Shown here: positions 26,725 through 35,221 of the stretch, piece by piece | How positions within the stretch are numbered: the stretch's first letter is position 1 | Layout: every line of letters starts with the position of its first letter | Assembly (NCBI GenBank): GCA_016290335.1 | Contig: JAEETM010000016.1 | Location: 1 to 58,271 of the forward strand | DNA from: Treponema sp. | GTDB taxonomy: Bacteria; Spirochaetota; Spirochaetia; Treponematales; Treponemataceae | Direction of reading: 5' to 3' | Length of the DNA stretch: 58,271 nucleotides | Notes under the pieces: model-generated | Seen by the model: only the letters and a program-made list of their open reading frames with translations | Told to the model about the DNA's origin: nothing | The model's database searches: none | Made by a program: the position numbers and the translations under genes

Positions 26725-28170
26725 ATGAAAAAGTTTGCAAAAGTATTAACCAGTTTGGCATTTGTATCTTTAATTTCTGTTTCAGCATTTGCTGACCCAC
26801 CTAAAAAGGCGACTTCTTCAAAAGAAGCGCTTTCAATTGTAGAAGCCTTACAGACAACCTTCCGTTCGGTAAGCGACACTATGCTTCCGGCTGTTGTTGA
26901 AGTTGATGTTACAGAAACAAAAACTTACAACGATCCGTTTGGCGGAATGTCCAGTCCGTTTGAATGGTTCTTTGGAACTCCTAATCAGAATGACGACAGT
27001 AATAAAAAGCAGCGACAGTATGAATCGAAAGGTCTTGGTTCCGGCGTAATTGTTAGAAATGCCGGCAACACCTACTATGTTTTAACAAATAACCATGTTG
27101 CAGGTTCTGCTACTAAAATCAGTATTAAGCTTAATGACGAGCGTGAGTTTGAAGGTAAGCTTGTTGGAACTGATGAACGAATGGATATTGCACTTGTTTC
27201 TTTTGAATCTAAGGACAAATCTATTCCGGTTGCAAAGCTTGGTGATTCAGACAGCGTTCGCCCGGGTGATATCTGTATGGCATTTGGTGCACCACTTGGA
27301 TACAGCCAGTCTGTAACTCAGGGTATAATCAGTGCGGTTGGTCGTGCAGAAAGTCATATGTCGGCAGTAAGTGATTATATTCAGACAGATACAGCTATTA
27401 ATCAGGGTAACTCTGGTGGTCCACTTGTAAATATTTATGGTGAAGTAATCGGAATCAACACCTGGATTGCTTCTCAGTCCGGCGGTTCACAGGGACTAGG
27501 TTTTGCAATTCCTATCAATAATATTAAGAGTTCAATCGATTCTTTCATTAAGAATGGAAAGGTTGTTTACGGATGGGTTGGTGTTTCTTTAGTTGATGTT
27601 TCTAAGGATTGGAAACAGGAGCTTGGTGTAGACGGAATTGACGGTGCATTTGCCGCAGAAGTATTCACTAACTCTCCTGCATTCAAGGGCGGAATCAAAC
27701 CTGGTGACTATATTGTTGAGCTCAACGGAAAGAAGGTTAAGAGTACAAACCAGCTTGTTCGTGAGGTTGGTACTCTGGAAGCCGGTACTACTGCAAACTT
27801 TGTTGTAATCCGTGGCGGTGTAAGACAGGCTCCTATAACAGTAAAGATTGAAGAGCGTGCTAAGGATTCTGAGATTCAGAACAGCAAGATGTGGCCTGGA
27901 TTTATTGCGGCTCCTTTGACGGACGAAACCCGTGAACAGCTTAAGATTGATGACAAGCGCGTTGAAGGTGTAGTTGTAACAAACGTTGAAGAGAAATCTC
28001 CAGCTGCAAGCCTGCGCCTCCAGAACGGCGATGTAATCACTGCTGTAAACGGCACAACTGTAAAGAATCTTGCAGAGTTCTACAATGAGCTTGCCAATGC
28101 AAAGAAGTCTGTAAACTTCGATATTTATTCAAACGGCGGAACTATTACAACAGGTACGTATAAGTTCTAG
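26725..28170 (+). CDS. htrA: Periplasmic serine protease HtrA/DegP family
   Basis: The 481-residue protein has an N-terminal signal peptide (MKKFAK to SAFADPP). The trypsin-like domain has the catalytic triad His124 (TNNHVAG), Asp154 (MDIALV) and Ser230 (GNSGGP). Two PDZ domains follow at about residues 285-370 and 390-480. It is expected to be a stress-responsive protease-chaperone in the periplasm. The ATG at 26725 is chosen rather than a GTG three bases earlier because AGGAG at 26712-26716 lies eight bases before it. A strong terminator follows. Confidence 0.94.
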   Translation: MKKFAKVLTSLAFVSLISVSAFADPPKKATSSKEALSIVEALQTTFRSVSDTMLPAVVEVDVTETKTYNDPFGGMSSPFEWFFGTPNQNDDSNKKQRQYESKGLGSGVIVRNAGNTYYVLTNNHVAGSATKISIKLNDEREFEGKLVGTDERMDIALVSFESKDKSIPVAKLGDSDSVRPGDICMAFGAPLGYSQSVTQGIISAVGRAESHMSAVSDYIQTDTAINQGNSGGPLVNIYGEVIGINTWIASQSGGSQGLGFAIPINNIKSSIDSFIKNGKVVYGWVGVSLVDVSKDWKQELGVDGIDGAFAAEVFTNSPAFKGGIKPGDYIVELNGKKVKSTNQLVREVGTLEAGTTANFVVIRGGVRQAPITVKIEERAKDSEIQNSKMWPGFIAAPLTDETREQLKIDDKRVEGVVVTNVEEKSPAASLRLQNGDVITAVNGTTVKNLAEFYNELANAKKSVNFDIYSNGGTITTGTYKF

Positions 28171-28212
28171 TCGGAACATTTGTTGGGCAGTCAGCAAAGA
28201 AATAAAAAAAGG

Positions 28213-28256
28213 AAAAGGATTTGCGAAGCGTAAAAGTGGAGCAAATCCTTTTTTTT
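28213..28256 (+). terminator. Rho-independent terminator of htrA
   Basis: AAGGATTTGC (about 28215-28224) pairs with GCAAATCCTT (28241-28250), and the T-run continues to 28256. The loop is 16 bases. It is a clear intrinsic terminator. The rest of the 28171-28528 gap holds no convincing gene, only a 25-codon reading frame at 28330-28407. Confidence 0.85.
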
Positions 28257-28462
28257 GCCCTAGAAAAAGGCAAAAAGTCTTTCGACCGTTCTGAAAAATG
28301 ATGAGAAGCTTTTTGGGATTCGTTTTTCAATGGCAGATTATATAGAACAAAGCCAAATGGTAAATGTTCCGCTTGCTCTTACAGAAGAGTATCTGCGCTG
28401 TATGTAAGTTTTTAAACTTAGGAATATTCTTGATTTTTCAAGAAACATAATTATAATATGAG

Positions 28463-28501
28463 TTAACCGAAATCAATTTCGCCCAAATACATTTCGGTTA
28501 A
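28463..28501 (+). promoter_or_regulatory. Inverted repeat upstream of the DUF234 ATPase gene
   Basis: TTAACCGAAAT (28463-28473) and ATTTCGGTTAA (28491-28501) are perfect 11-base inverted arms 17 bases apart. They lie just after a TATAAT-like box and 28 bases before the start codon at 28529. They could be an operator or a 5' mRNA hairpin. Confidence 0.5.
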
Positions 28502-28528
28502 AATTATTTTGATTAATCGAGGTTAGCC

Positions 28529-29923
28529 ATGCAGGAAACTTTTAGAGGAAGAACAACTGAACTTAGAATACTGGAAAACAAATTCCAGAAAAAAGGCTTT
28601 GTCATGACTATTCTGTACGGCAGACGCAGAATAGGTAAAACAAGGCTTATAAATAAATTTATTAGCAGCCATGACTGTAAGTGCATTTCTTTTACTGCCG
28701 TTGAACGAGGTGAAGCTGAATTGCTTTCAATGCTTACAGAATCAGTGCTTAGCGCTGTAGCTCCTGATTTGCTCGGAACAGTTACTTTTAATTCTTTTGA
28801 AAAACTCTTTGACTTTATTGGAAAACAGGCAGAAAAGGAAAGAATAATTTTTTTTATAGATGAATATCCTTACCTTGCAAAACAGTGTCCTTATATCCAG
28901 TCTGTACTCCAAAAGCAGATAGATACAAACTGGAAGAAGGGGAAAATGTTTTTTATAATATGCGGTTCGCTTGTAAGTTTTATGAAAGACGAAGTTCTCG
29001 CAGAATCAGCTCCACTGCATGGAAGAAGCGATCTGGAACTGAAGCTCCGTCCCTTTAATTATCTTGAAACTGCTGATTTTCTGGCTCCGTATTCAAATGA
29101 AGAAAAAGCTATCTGTTATGGCCTTACAAATGGAGTTGCAAAATATATAGAACAGTTTGATACAAAGCTTTCACTTGAAGAAAATATAATCAATCAATTT
29201 TATTCAATAGGCGGATATTTCTCTGATGAACAGATAAAAACTGTAATTACAAATGAAAGGCAAAGTCCGGCATTGTATAATTCAATTATTTCTGCGGTGG
29301 CGACAGGACACACAAAAAACAATGAGATTGCCAGCTGTGTAGGTTCTGATGATATTACCTATCCACTAAAAGTTCTGACAAATGCAGAAATCTTAGAAAA
29401 GCGGATGTCAAAAAAGCCCTACTATGTCTTAAATGATTCAATGCTTGAATTCTGGTTTCGTTATGTAAACAGAGCAACAAGTCTTATTAATGCAGAAAAA
29501 GGAAGCTTGTATTATCAGTCAGAAGTCCGCGATCATATCCATGATTTTATGGGAAAAATCTTTGAAAAGATGGCAAAAGAATATCTGATGCTTCATGCAG
29601 GAACAGGCGATTATCCTCTGCTTACAGAAGTAACAGATTATCAGACATCTGTAATTGATGAGGATAAAAAACAAAAACAGATAGAAATAGATTTGCTGGG
29701 CAAGAACGCAAAAAACATTCTGCTCGTCGGTGAATGCAAATTCAAGAAATCACAGTTTGATAAAGTTGAGTATGAAAAGCTTATGGATAAAATAAAATAT
29801 CTGCCTGTCTCAAATCCACTTGTCTGCATTTTTTCTCTCAGCGGTTTTTCCGATTATGTAAAAGAAAATGCGCAGAACTGTAAACTGATTGGAATTGAAG
29901 ATATGTATAGTAGTGCTATATAA
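28529..29923 (+). CDS. AAA ATPase with C-terminal DUF234 nuclease-like domain
   Basis: The 464-residue protein is of the archaeal-type ATPase family common in gut bacteria. FRGRTTELRIL at the start, Walker A GRRRIGKT at 31-38 and Walker B IIFFIDEYPYL near 108 define the ATPase. The C-terminal part (about 330-464) is DUF234, with EIDLLGK followed by VGECKFKK, the D...ExK arrangement of PD-(D/E)XK nuclease folds. A winged-helix-like middle (NNEIASCVGSDDITYPLKVL) may bind DNA. The function of the family is not established; defence or toxin-type roles have been proposed. GAGG before the ATG supports the start. A second nuclease-fused ATPase, of the DUF4143 type, lies at 35349. Confidence 0.8.
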   Translation: MQETFRGRTTELRILENKFQKKGFVMTILYGRRRIGKTRLINKFISSHDCKCISFTAVERGEAELLSMLTESVLSAVAPDLLGTVTFNSFEKLFDFIGKQAEKERIIFFIDEYPYLAKQCPYIQSVLQKQIDTNWKKGKMFFIICGSLVSFMKDEVLAESAPLHGRSDLELKLRPFNYLETADFLAPYSNEEKAICYGLTNGVAKYIEQFDTKLSLEENIINQFYSIGGYFSDEQIKTVITNERQSPALYNSIISAVATGHTKNNEIASCVGSDDITYPLKVLTNAEILEKRMSKKPYYVLNDSMLEFWFRYVNRATSLINAEKGSLYYQSEVRDHIHDFMGKIFEKMAKEYLMLHAGTGDYPLLTEVTDYQTSVIDEDKKQKQIEIDLLGKNAKNILLVGECKFKKSQFDKVEYEKLMDKIKYLPVSNPLVCIFSLSGFSDYVKENAQNCKLIGIEDMYSSAI

Positions 29924-30000
29924 AAAAAATCACAATGCCGTTCATTGGCACCCTTGCGTTTTATAATGTTAATCAGAAAGCTGAAAAAGGGGGCATTATT

Positions 30001-30297
30001 ATGATGATGGTACCAGAACAGTATGTAGAACAGTTTGAAAATGCGTCGTATCAAGAAATCTTAAAAGTAAAGAATGAATTAGTTTCTGAGATTTCGAAGT
30101 TTGAACACGATTATGACAGGGAAGATCCGGACTGGTATGTCTGTCCAAAACCGGATGTTCGTTATCAGTGGAATTTGGAAGTTCTTGGTTTGATTGCTCC
30201 GATGTTAGCGGAAGCGTTTAACAGGGAGTATGAGAGGGGAGAGAAGGGGATGAAGGAGTATGGTGGGGAGATGAGGGCGGTTTATGGGAAAAAATAA
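30001..30297 (+). CDS. Small hypothetical protein
   Basis: The 98-residue protein is acidic and Tyr-rich, starting MMMVPEQYVEQF with EREYERGEKG-like charged residues at the end. I do not recognise a family. The ATG at 30001 follows GGGGG at about 29989-29993. An upstream in-frame start at 29935 lies before the TATAAT at about 29961 and is unlikely. It follows the ATPase gene after 77 bases. Confidence 0.55.
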   Translation: MMMVPEQYVEQFENASYQEILKVKNELVSEISKFEHDYDREDPDWYVCPKPDVRYQWNLEVLGLIAPMLAEAFNREYERGEKGMKEYGGEMRAVYGKK

Positions 30298-30689
30298 TTT
30301 CATACTGAAACGAGAAGCTGAAATATTAGGGAAAGTAAAAACTGATAGGTTAACATGTTGGCAACGTAGATTGGATTAGTTCGGATAAAAGTAGGTACAA
30401 ACGGTATTTTAACCGCCAGATACTTAGAAAATAACCCAAAATTCCCGATTTTTCAAGGGTTTTGTTGGTGTCTGGAGTAATTCGGCTATAAGGTGCAATA
30501 TTTTTTACTTAAAGTGAGTACTTTAAGTAGGTGTCGGTTGTTAAAATGGCGATTGGTCGAGGAAAGGGATTATAGTTAAAGTTTTGAGTGAATAAAGGAA
30601 AAAAGTGATTAGTTTCGATTTGGGTGCTATATTTTTTTGAAAATTTTTGCTATAGTAACTTTAACTATTTTTTTGAAAATTGGAAAAAA
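30298..30689. other. Gene-free A+T-rich stretch with inverted repeats
   Basis: No gene is seen in these 392 bases. It contains ACTTAAAGT-GAGT-ACTTTAAGT (30507-30528), a perfect 9-base inverted repeat. It also contains the pair ATAGTTAAAGTT (30572-30583) and AACTTTAACTAT (30657-30668), perfect 12-base inverted arms 73 bases apart, the second ending 21 bases before the ASCH gene. They mark the left edge of the restriction-modification block and may be operators or remnants of a transposable end. Confidence 0.4.
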
Positions 30690-31034
30690 ATGAATATTTT
30701 AATTCTAAAAGAAGAATTTGGCTCTCTTATTTTATCTGGCAAAAAGACTTGGGAATTACGAGGCCAAAATACAAAGAAGCGAGAACGAATAAGTATAGCT
30801 TATAGTGGTACCGGTAAAAAATATGGAGAAGTTGATATTATAGATGCAATGCCTCTAACAAAGGAATTATTTGAAAAGAATAGAAACAAGCATTGTTCGA
30901 AAGGTTCATGGGAAAACTTGATTGAAAGATATAAGACACCTTATGCATGGGTTATGAAAAATCAAGGTTTTTATAAAAATCCTAAGAAATATTTTCATCC
31001 GAATGGTGCAATTATTTGGGTAAGGGAAGAATAG
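30690..31034 (+). CDS. ASCH domain protein
   Basis: The 114-residue protein is a single ASCH (PUA-like) domain: MNILILKEEFGSLILSGKKT then WELRG, the typical GxKxxExR motif, and a C-terminal beta strand ending NGAIIWVREE. ASCH domains bind RNA or modified nucleosides, and the E. coli member YqfB hydrolyses N4-acetylcytidine. It lies eight bases before the SPPY methyltransferase gene and is probably co-transcribed. A role connected to N4-modified cytosine is possible but speculative. The ATG at 30690 is chosen because it begins the domain; a 22-codon extension upstream has no support. Confidence 0.75.
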   Translation: MNILILKEEFGSLILSGKKTWELRGQNTKKRERISIAYSGTGKKYGEVDIIDAMPLTKELFEKNRNKHCSKGSWENLIERYKTPYAWVMKNQGFYKNPKKYFHPNGAIIWVREE

Positions 31035-31042
31035 GAGTTATT

Positions 31043-32377
31043 ATGGCTACAAATACAGATTTTAACTTTGAAGATTTTATATCCGAAAAATTAAAAAGTT
31101 ATAATGAAACTGACAAGCTTTATAATACTCCTACGGATGTAGTTGATTGGTGCAATAATTGGGATTTTACAACATATGATGCCAATATTTACAATCATGG
31201 GTTACACCAATATCCAGCAAGGTTTATACCTCAATTGGCTCGAAAAATGCTTAAAACATTTTGTACGCCTGATAGTAAGGTCCTTGATATTTTTTCCGGT
31301 TCTGGTACAACTGCTCTTGAATGTAAATATTTGGGAATAAAAGAAGCATATGGAATAGAGTTAAATCCGTTTGCAACTTTTATGGCTAAAACAAAAATTC
31401 AAGATATAAAGTTAGAAGACGTTACTAAACTTTATGATGGTATTATTTCTGATTTTAAGAATCCATCATATGAATATGAAGTAATAAGTTTTAAGAATAT
31501 AGATTTTTGGTATGCGGAAAATATAAAAAAAGACCTTTCCAAATTTTTGAAAATTCTTACATCTATTGAAGACCAATGTATTAGAAATTTTTATCTTTTG
31601 ATATTTTGTGAATTAACTCGTCGAGATTCTTTTCTCGACCATGGTGGATTCAAGATGTATCGGTCCAAAACAAAAGTTAAGAAAAATTATAATCCAGATG
31701 TTCTTGATGATTTTATAAAGACTTATGAGCGTAATATAAAATTATTGGAAAACAATATTTCGATTTGTAAAAATAAAGTTTTTTCTGCTCATATAATTCA
31801 AGGTGATTCAAGAGTCAAGCACTCTGAAATACCAGATGGCTCAATAGATTTTATTCTAACTTCTCCGCCTTATGGTGATTCACGAACTACTGTTGCCTAT
31901 GGACAGTATTCACGGCTTCCATGGCAATGGTTATCTCAGAAAGATGATATTATTCTTCTTGATAATTCTTTATTAGGTGGATGCACAAAAGACCTCAATA
32001 CTTCAATTCTTGAATATTCTGCAACATTAAAAAAACAAGTTGCAGATGTAAAAGCCGTAGATGATAGCAAGCGAGAAAATGATGTAATTGCCTTTTATAA
32101 TGATTTATATAAGACTATGCAAAATGCTTATGATTATCTAAAACCAAATTCATTTTTTGTAATGGTTACCGGAAATCGAACTGTAAAAAAACAGTATTTG
32201 AGAACTGATTTAATTATAAAAGAATTTGGCGATAAAATTGGTTTTACAACAGAAAAAGTATTGGAAAGAAAGATTAGTAATAAAAGAATGGCCATGAGAA
32301 ATAGTCCTACCAATGAACCTGGTAAGACAGTTTCAACCATGACCACTGAAAATATGATATTTCTTAGAAAAAACTAA
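31043..32377 (+). CDS. DNA methyltransferase of a Type II system (probable N4-cytosine)
   Basis: The 444-residue protein has motif I LDIFSGSGTTALE at about 81-93 (S-adenosylmethionine binding) and the catalytic motif IV TSPPYGDSRTT at about 273-283. About 180 residues lie between them, which probably include target-recognition sequence. NHGLHQYPARFIPQLA near 51 is typical of the N-terminal part of SPPY methylases. SPPY plus MvaI/BcnI-type nucleases next door argue for N4-methylcytosine, as for M.MvaI and M.BcnI. AGGAG at 31033-31037 precedes the ATG. The gene converges on the endonuclease genes, with a 4-base overlap of coding ends. Confidence 0.85.
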   Translation: MATNTDFNFEDFISEKLKSYNETDKLYNTPTDVVDWCNNWDFTTYDANIYNHGLHQYPARFIPQLARKMLKTFCTPDSKVLDIFSGSGTTALECKYLGIKEAYGIELNPFATFMAKTKIQDIKLEDVTKLYDGIISDFKNPSYEYEVISFKNIDFWYAENIKKDLSKFLKILTSIEDQCIRNFYLLIFCELTRRDSFLDHGGFKMYRSKTKVKKNYNPDVLDDFIKTYERNIKLLENNISICKNKVFSAHIIQGDSRVKHSEIPDGSIDFILTSPPYGDSRTTVAYGQYSRLPWQWLSQKDDIILLDNSLLGGCTKDLNTSILEYSATLKKQVADVKAVDDSKRENDVIAFYNDLYKTMQNAYDYLKPNSFFVMVTGNRTVKKQYLRTDLIIKEFGDKIGFTTEKVLERKISNKRMAMRNSPTNEPGKTVSTMTTENMIFLRKN

Positions 32378-33111
32378 GATCTATCATAGATAACTTGTTT
32401 ATTTAAGAAGATTTCTGTTAAAGCTCTATCCTGAATACGGAAGCCGGTCCCATGGTCATGTGTTCTTCCGTCTGGATATTGGCCAATACGAATATCAACT
32501 TTAATTTTTCCTTCACGTAAGAGAATATTCATTTTTTCAAAAGAAAAGTCAGAAAGTTCGTACGCGGTATGATACAAAAATTCTTCTTTTCTACCCATTT
32601 GAGAATCTGCATATACATGAACCATACTATAAGGATATTTTTTGTCAAAAGCTCTTTTTAATACATCCTTTGTCCAATAAGCTGGAACATTTCCATCATT
32701 ATCAATTATTTCAACACGGTCATTTGTACAGTTTACTTTCAGGGCTTTCCCTGTATCAGCGATTTGCGTAAAGTGAGATGCATCTAATGTTGAATGAAGG
32801 ACTTTTCTAGGATTATCATAGTTGTCACTACTATAACCATAAGTTTCCCGCAAATATGAATTAACACCATCAGGTTCCGGAGACTTAGTCAATAAAGTAA
32901 GTAATTGTGTGTCGCCACCATTTGTACGCATTGATTTCAATTCATAAATACCAAAATCAGGGCCATCAACATTATTCTCTTCTATTTCGAGAAGATCTTC
33001 CAATGTTTTTCCAATACCCGTTCGTCCAGGTCTATGAGTTTCAATCCATCCCATATCACAAATGCGAATGAATTTTTCTTTAAACTCTTGTAAGTTTCTT
33101 GGTGCACTCAT
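32374..33111 (-). CDS. MvaI/BcnI-type restriction endonuclease, copy 1
   Basis: The 245-residue protein matches the MvaI/BcnI family. GIGKTLEDLLEIEENN near residue 32 and the catalytic core GPDFGIYELKSMR near 54 supply Asp and the E-x-K of a PD-(D/E)XK nuclease. EEFLYHTAYELS and the C-terminal HDHGTGFRIQ are also conserved between the two copies. MvaI and BcnI are monomeric enzymes cutting CC/WGG and CC/SGG; the actual site here is unknown. Its start follows AGGAGG and lies 11 bases after the second copy's stop. The 3' end overlaps the methylase end. Confidence 0.85.
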   Translation of the reverse strand: MSAPRNLQEFKEKFIRICDMGWIETHRPGRTGIGKTLEDLLEIEENNVDGPDFGIYELKSMRTNGGDTQLLTLLTKSPEPDGVNSYLRETYGYSSDNYDNPRKVLHSTLDASHFTQIADTGKALKVNCTNDRVEIIDNDGNVPAYWTKDVLKRAFDKKYPYSMVHVYADSQMGRKEEFLYHTAYELSDFSFEKMNILLREGKIKVDIRIGQYPDGRTHDHGTGFRIQDRALTEIFLNKQVIYDRS

Positions 33112-33122
33112 GTTAATTCCTC

Positions 33123-33854
33123 CTATTCAACAAGTACATCTATTGAGCTAAATAATTGATCTAAATATCTTTCTTGAATTCTAAATGCAGTCCCTCTATC
33201 GTGTGGTCGCATATCTGGGCGGACTCCAATTCTGGGTTCAACCTCTATTACTCCTTCCCGTAATAAGTCTGAAAAACCTTGGAAAGTAAAACCAGATAGT
33301 ATTTTTGTGGTATGAAATAAAAACTCTTCTTCTCTTCCTATACTTCTTGAATCAGCATAAACATGAACAAGAGTTTTTTTATATTTATTTTTGAAGGCCT
33401 TTTCTAATCTACTTTCAGGCCAATAAGCTAAAACTTCATGATTGTTATTAATAATATTCAATCTATCGTTTTCAAGTTTTAATCCGAGCGATAAGCCAGT
33501 ATCAGCAATTTTGGTCATTGAAGTTACTGATAAATTGATATTCAAAATGTTTTTTATAGATGGTATCTCAGAACGTCTATATCCGTAGTTGTCTCTTAAT
33601 TTTGAATTTGAACCTCTAGGTAATGGATTTGATGCAAAGAGAGTAAGTTTACAATTGCTATTGGTTCTCATAGCTTTTAATTCATAAACGTTTCCAAAAT
33701 CAGGTGAGTTGTTATTGTTTTCAGTAATCTCGAGAAGGTCTTCTAGTGTTTTTCCTATTCCCGTATCTCCGGCTCTATGAGTTTTAATCCAACCCTTTTT
33801 TTTAATTTCAATAAATCTATGTTGAAAGTCATCTAATGAAGTAGGTGCGGACAT
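33123..33854 (-). CDS. MvaI/BcnI-type restriction endonuclease, copy 2
   Basis: The 243-residue protein is a diverged paralogue of the downstream gene, sharing GIGKTLEDLLEI and SPDFGNVYELKAMR with the catalytic Asp, Glu and Lys all present. Both also have EEEFLFHTTKILS and HDRGTAFRIQ. Both copies therefore look catalytically competent. Possible roles are cutting different members of one degenerate site, cutting opposite strands, or one being a recent pseudo-duplicate; sequence alone does not decide. The ATG shares its first base with the stop codon of the controller gene (TAATG), so the two are translationally coupled. Confidence 0.85.
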   Translation of the reverse strand: MSAPTSLDDFQHRFIEIKKKGWIKTHRAGDTGIGKTLEDLLEITENNNNSPDFGNVYELKAMRTNSNCKLTLFASNPLPRGSNSKLRDNYGYRRSEIPSIKNILNINLSVTSMTKIADTGLSLGLKLENDRLNIINNNHEVLAYWPESRLEKAFKNKYKKTLVHVYADSRSIGREEEFLFHTTKILSGFTFQGFSDLLREGVIEVEPRIGVRPDMRPHDRGTAFRIQERYLDQLFSSIDVLVE

Positions 33855-34084
33855 TAGCGAGTCTCCTCAGAAAATAATTGATTTGGAGTTACTGTAAGAA
33901 CTTCTGCTAATTTTCGTAAAATTAAATACGAAGGATTTCGTTTTCCTCTTTCTAAACCAGAAATGTATGTTCTATCCAAACATGTTAATTCTGCTAATTT
34001 TTCTTGAGAGTAGTCTTTTGCTAATCTTAATGTTCTAAGTCGATTTCCTAATTGAGATAATTGAATATGGTCTTGTTCTTCCAT
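33854..34084 (-). CDS. XRE-family controller (C protein) of the restriction system
   Basis: The 76-residue protein starting at MEEQDHIQL is a single helix-turn-helix domain: LGNRLRTLRLAKDYSQEKLA and RTYISGLERGKRNPSYLILR are the recognition region, and its size is typical of restriction controllers. C proteins delay endonuclease expression until methylation is in place. The ATG at 34084 is chosen because an upstream in-frame TTG at 34120 would lie inside the candidate C-box. The gene is coupled to the endonuclease copy 2 gene. Confidence 0.82.
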   Translation of the reverse strand: MEEQDHIQLSQLGNRLRTLRLAKDYSQEKLAELTCLDRTYISGLERGKRNPSYLILRKLAEVLTVTPNQLFSEETR

Positions 34085-34103
34085 ATTCTCAAATTTAAGC
34101 TGA

Positions 34104-34136
34104 TGTAGACGATAAAACAACGGACGATAGTCTACA
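34104..34136 (-). promoter_or_regulatory. Candidate C-box operator
   Basis: TGTAGAC (34104-34110) and GTCTACA (34130-34136) are inverted 7-base arms 19 bases apart. On the minus strand TATCGTC is repeated directly 16-17 bases apart within them. Controller proteins bind such paired GAC/GTC-containing sites just upstream of their own gene. The box lies 20-52 bases before the chosen start. Confidence 0.55.
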
Positions 34137-34140
34137 ATGA

Positions 34141-34440
34141 TGTATTTTTAAGGGGAAATCCAGAAGGCTGGCCGTCTGGCAGATAATCCAAAAAGACAGA
34201 GTCTTGTTGGCGGAGGTTTAGAAAGGGCAACGTTGCCCTTCTCAGGTTTCCAAAGGGCAGAGCCTTTTGGTGGCTATGAAGTGGAGAAAAAAAGCGGTGA
34301 AAGACTTCCTTTTGGGGAAGCTTTCATTTGCCCGCGCTTTTCGTAACGGAATAGACAAGGGGTCGAGGGGATTCATCCCTCGCACAATAGAAGTTTGTTA
34401 GGATTTTTGTAAAAAATGCGGGCAAACTTCTATTGTGGTA
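34141..34440. other. Hairpin-rich gene-free segment
   Basis: No gene is seen, but palindromes are dense. They are AAGGGCAACGTTGCCCTT (34223-34240, perfect), CCAAAGGGCAGAGCCTTTTGG about 34250, TGAAAG-A-CTTCC-TTTT-GGGGAAG-CTTTCA about 34298-34326, GAGGG-GATTCAT-CCCTC about 34366-34382, and CACAATAGAAGTTTG (34383-34397) paired with CAAACTTCTATTGTG (34423-34437, perfect 15 bases). It is GC-richer than the flanks. It might be a terminator cluster, a recombination site or the end of a mobile element. Between 34441 and 34768 only short broken frames occur. Confidence 0.5.
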
Positions 34441-34768
34441 GTTTATTTTACATAAATTTGTGAAATATTAAAGAACATTATAAGTTAGAATTGTTTTGAA
34501 AATATAAAAAAATTATCAATAGGTATGTGTGAATTATAATGAGAAAGCATTTCACTTTTTGTAATGAACTTGGCAAACAGTGGCGAAAACATTTACGACG
34601 GCTTGATGAAAAATCCTAAATCAGTAATGATAAGTTGTAATGATGGATTTAAACCTGTGTGAGTTTTTTGATTGAAGTAATGGATAAATAAGGAACTATA
34701 TGCCAGCATGATGGAATCAAACTTCCGGTACTTTTCGGGAAGGCACAATAAGTGAAGATACTTTTTGG

Positions 34769-35221
34769 ATGCTGTTCAATTATGTATTTTCTGACAGTTC
34801 GGCTAAGAGAACTACATATAAATTTGGGCTCGTAAAATCGATTCTTGATAATCTTTTTAATAGTGAAGGGGAGGATTATTCTCTCTTCATCAGCTATGAA
34901 AACTTGTTCGGGAAGTTTTCGGAAAACTACTGGAACCTGGTTACTAAATATCATTTAAGGCAAATGCTGCCGGATGGTAAAAGTGAGTATTCCAAAATCG
35001 AACAGATATTCATGGCTTTAATTCAGGAAGAACCTGCGTTTGCAAATATTCCTTTTACATCGATTCGGGGAATGGAATATGTAAAGGTTATTCCGACTCG
35101 GAATGATGCTTTAAGAAAACTCAATTCTGCTTTTGTTCAGAATCAGTTTAAAACTTATAAGCCGCAATTGATTAGTACAGAAATACGCTCAAAGCGGCGG
35201 ATTTGTGGTGTAAAAAATTGA
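34769..35221 (+). pseudogene. Probable degraded fragment of an HNH-endonuclease-type protein
   Basis: The 150-residue frame reads SSAKRTTYKFGLVKSILDNL and FSENYWNLVTKYHLRQM. I associate this with the N-terminal helical region of a group of HNH endonucleases found in defence islands, but this recognition is uncertain. Coding resemblance starts upstream of the ATG (GTISEDTFW is in frame behind a stop), and the 3' end drifts into KRRICGVKN and stops without any HNH motif. I read it as a truncated gene. The direct-repeat array starts at its stop codon. Confidence 0.45.

Noticed and set aside
28330..28407. Short frame of 25 codons after htrA
   Set aside because: No ribosome binding site, no recognisable family; could be a gene remnant but is not supported.
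29955..29970. Sigma-54 promoter (TTGGCACCCTTGCG)
   Set aside because: The gap between TGGCAC and TTGC is two bases instead of five.
34539..34619. Short frame MRKHFTFCNELGKQW...
   Set aside because: Only 26 codons, no ribosome binding site, in a region of broken frames.
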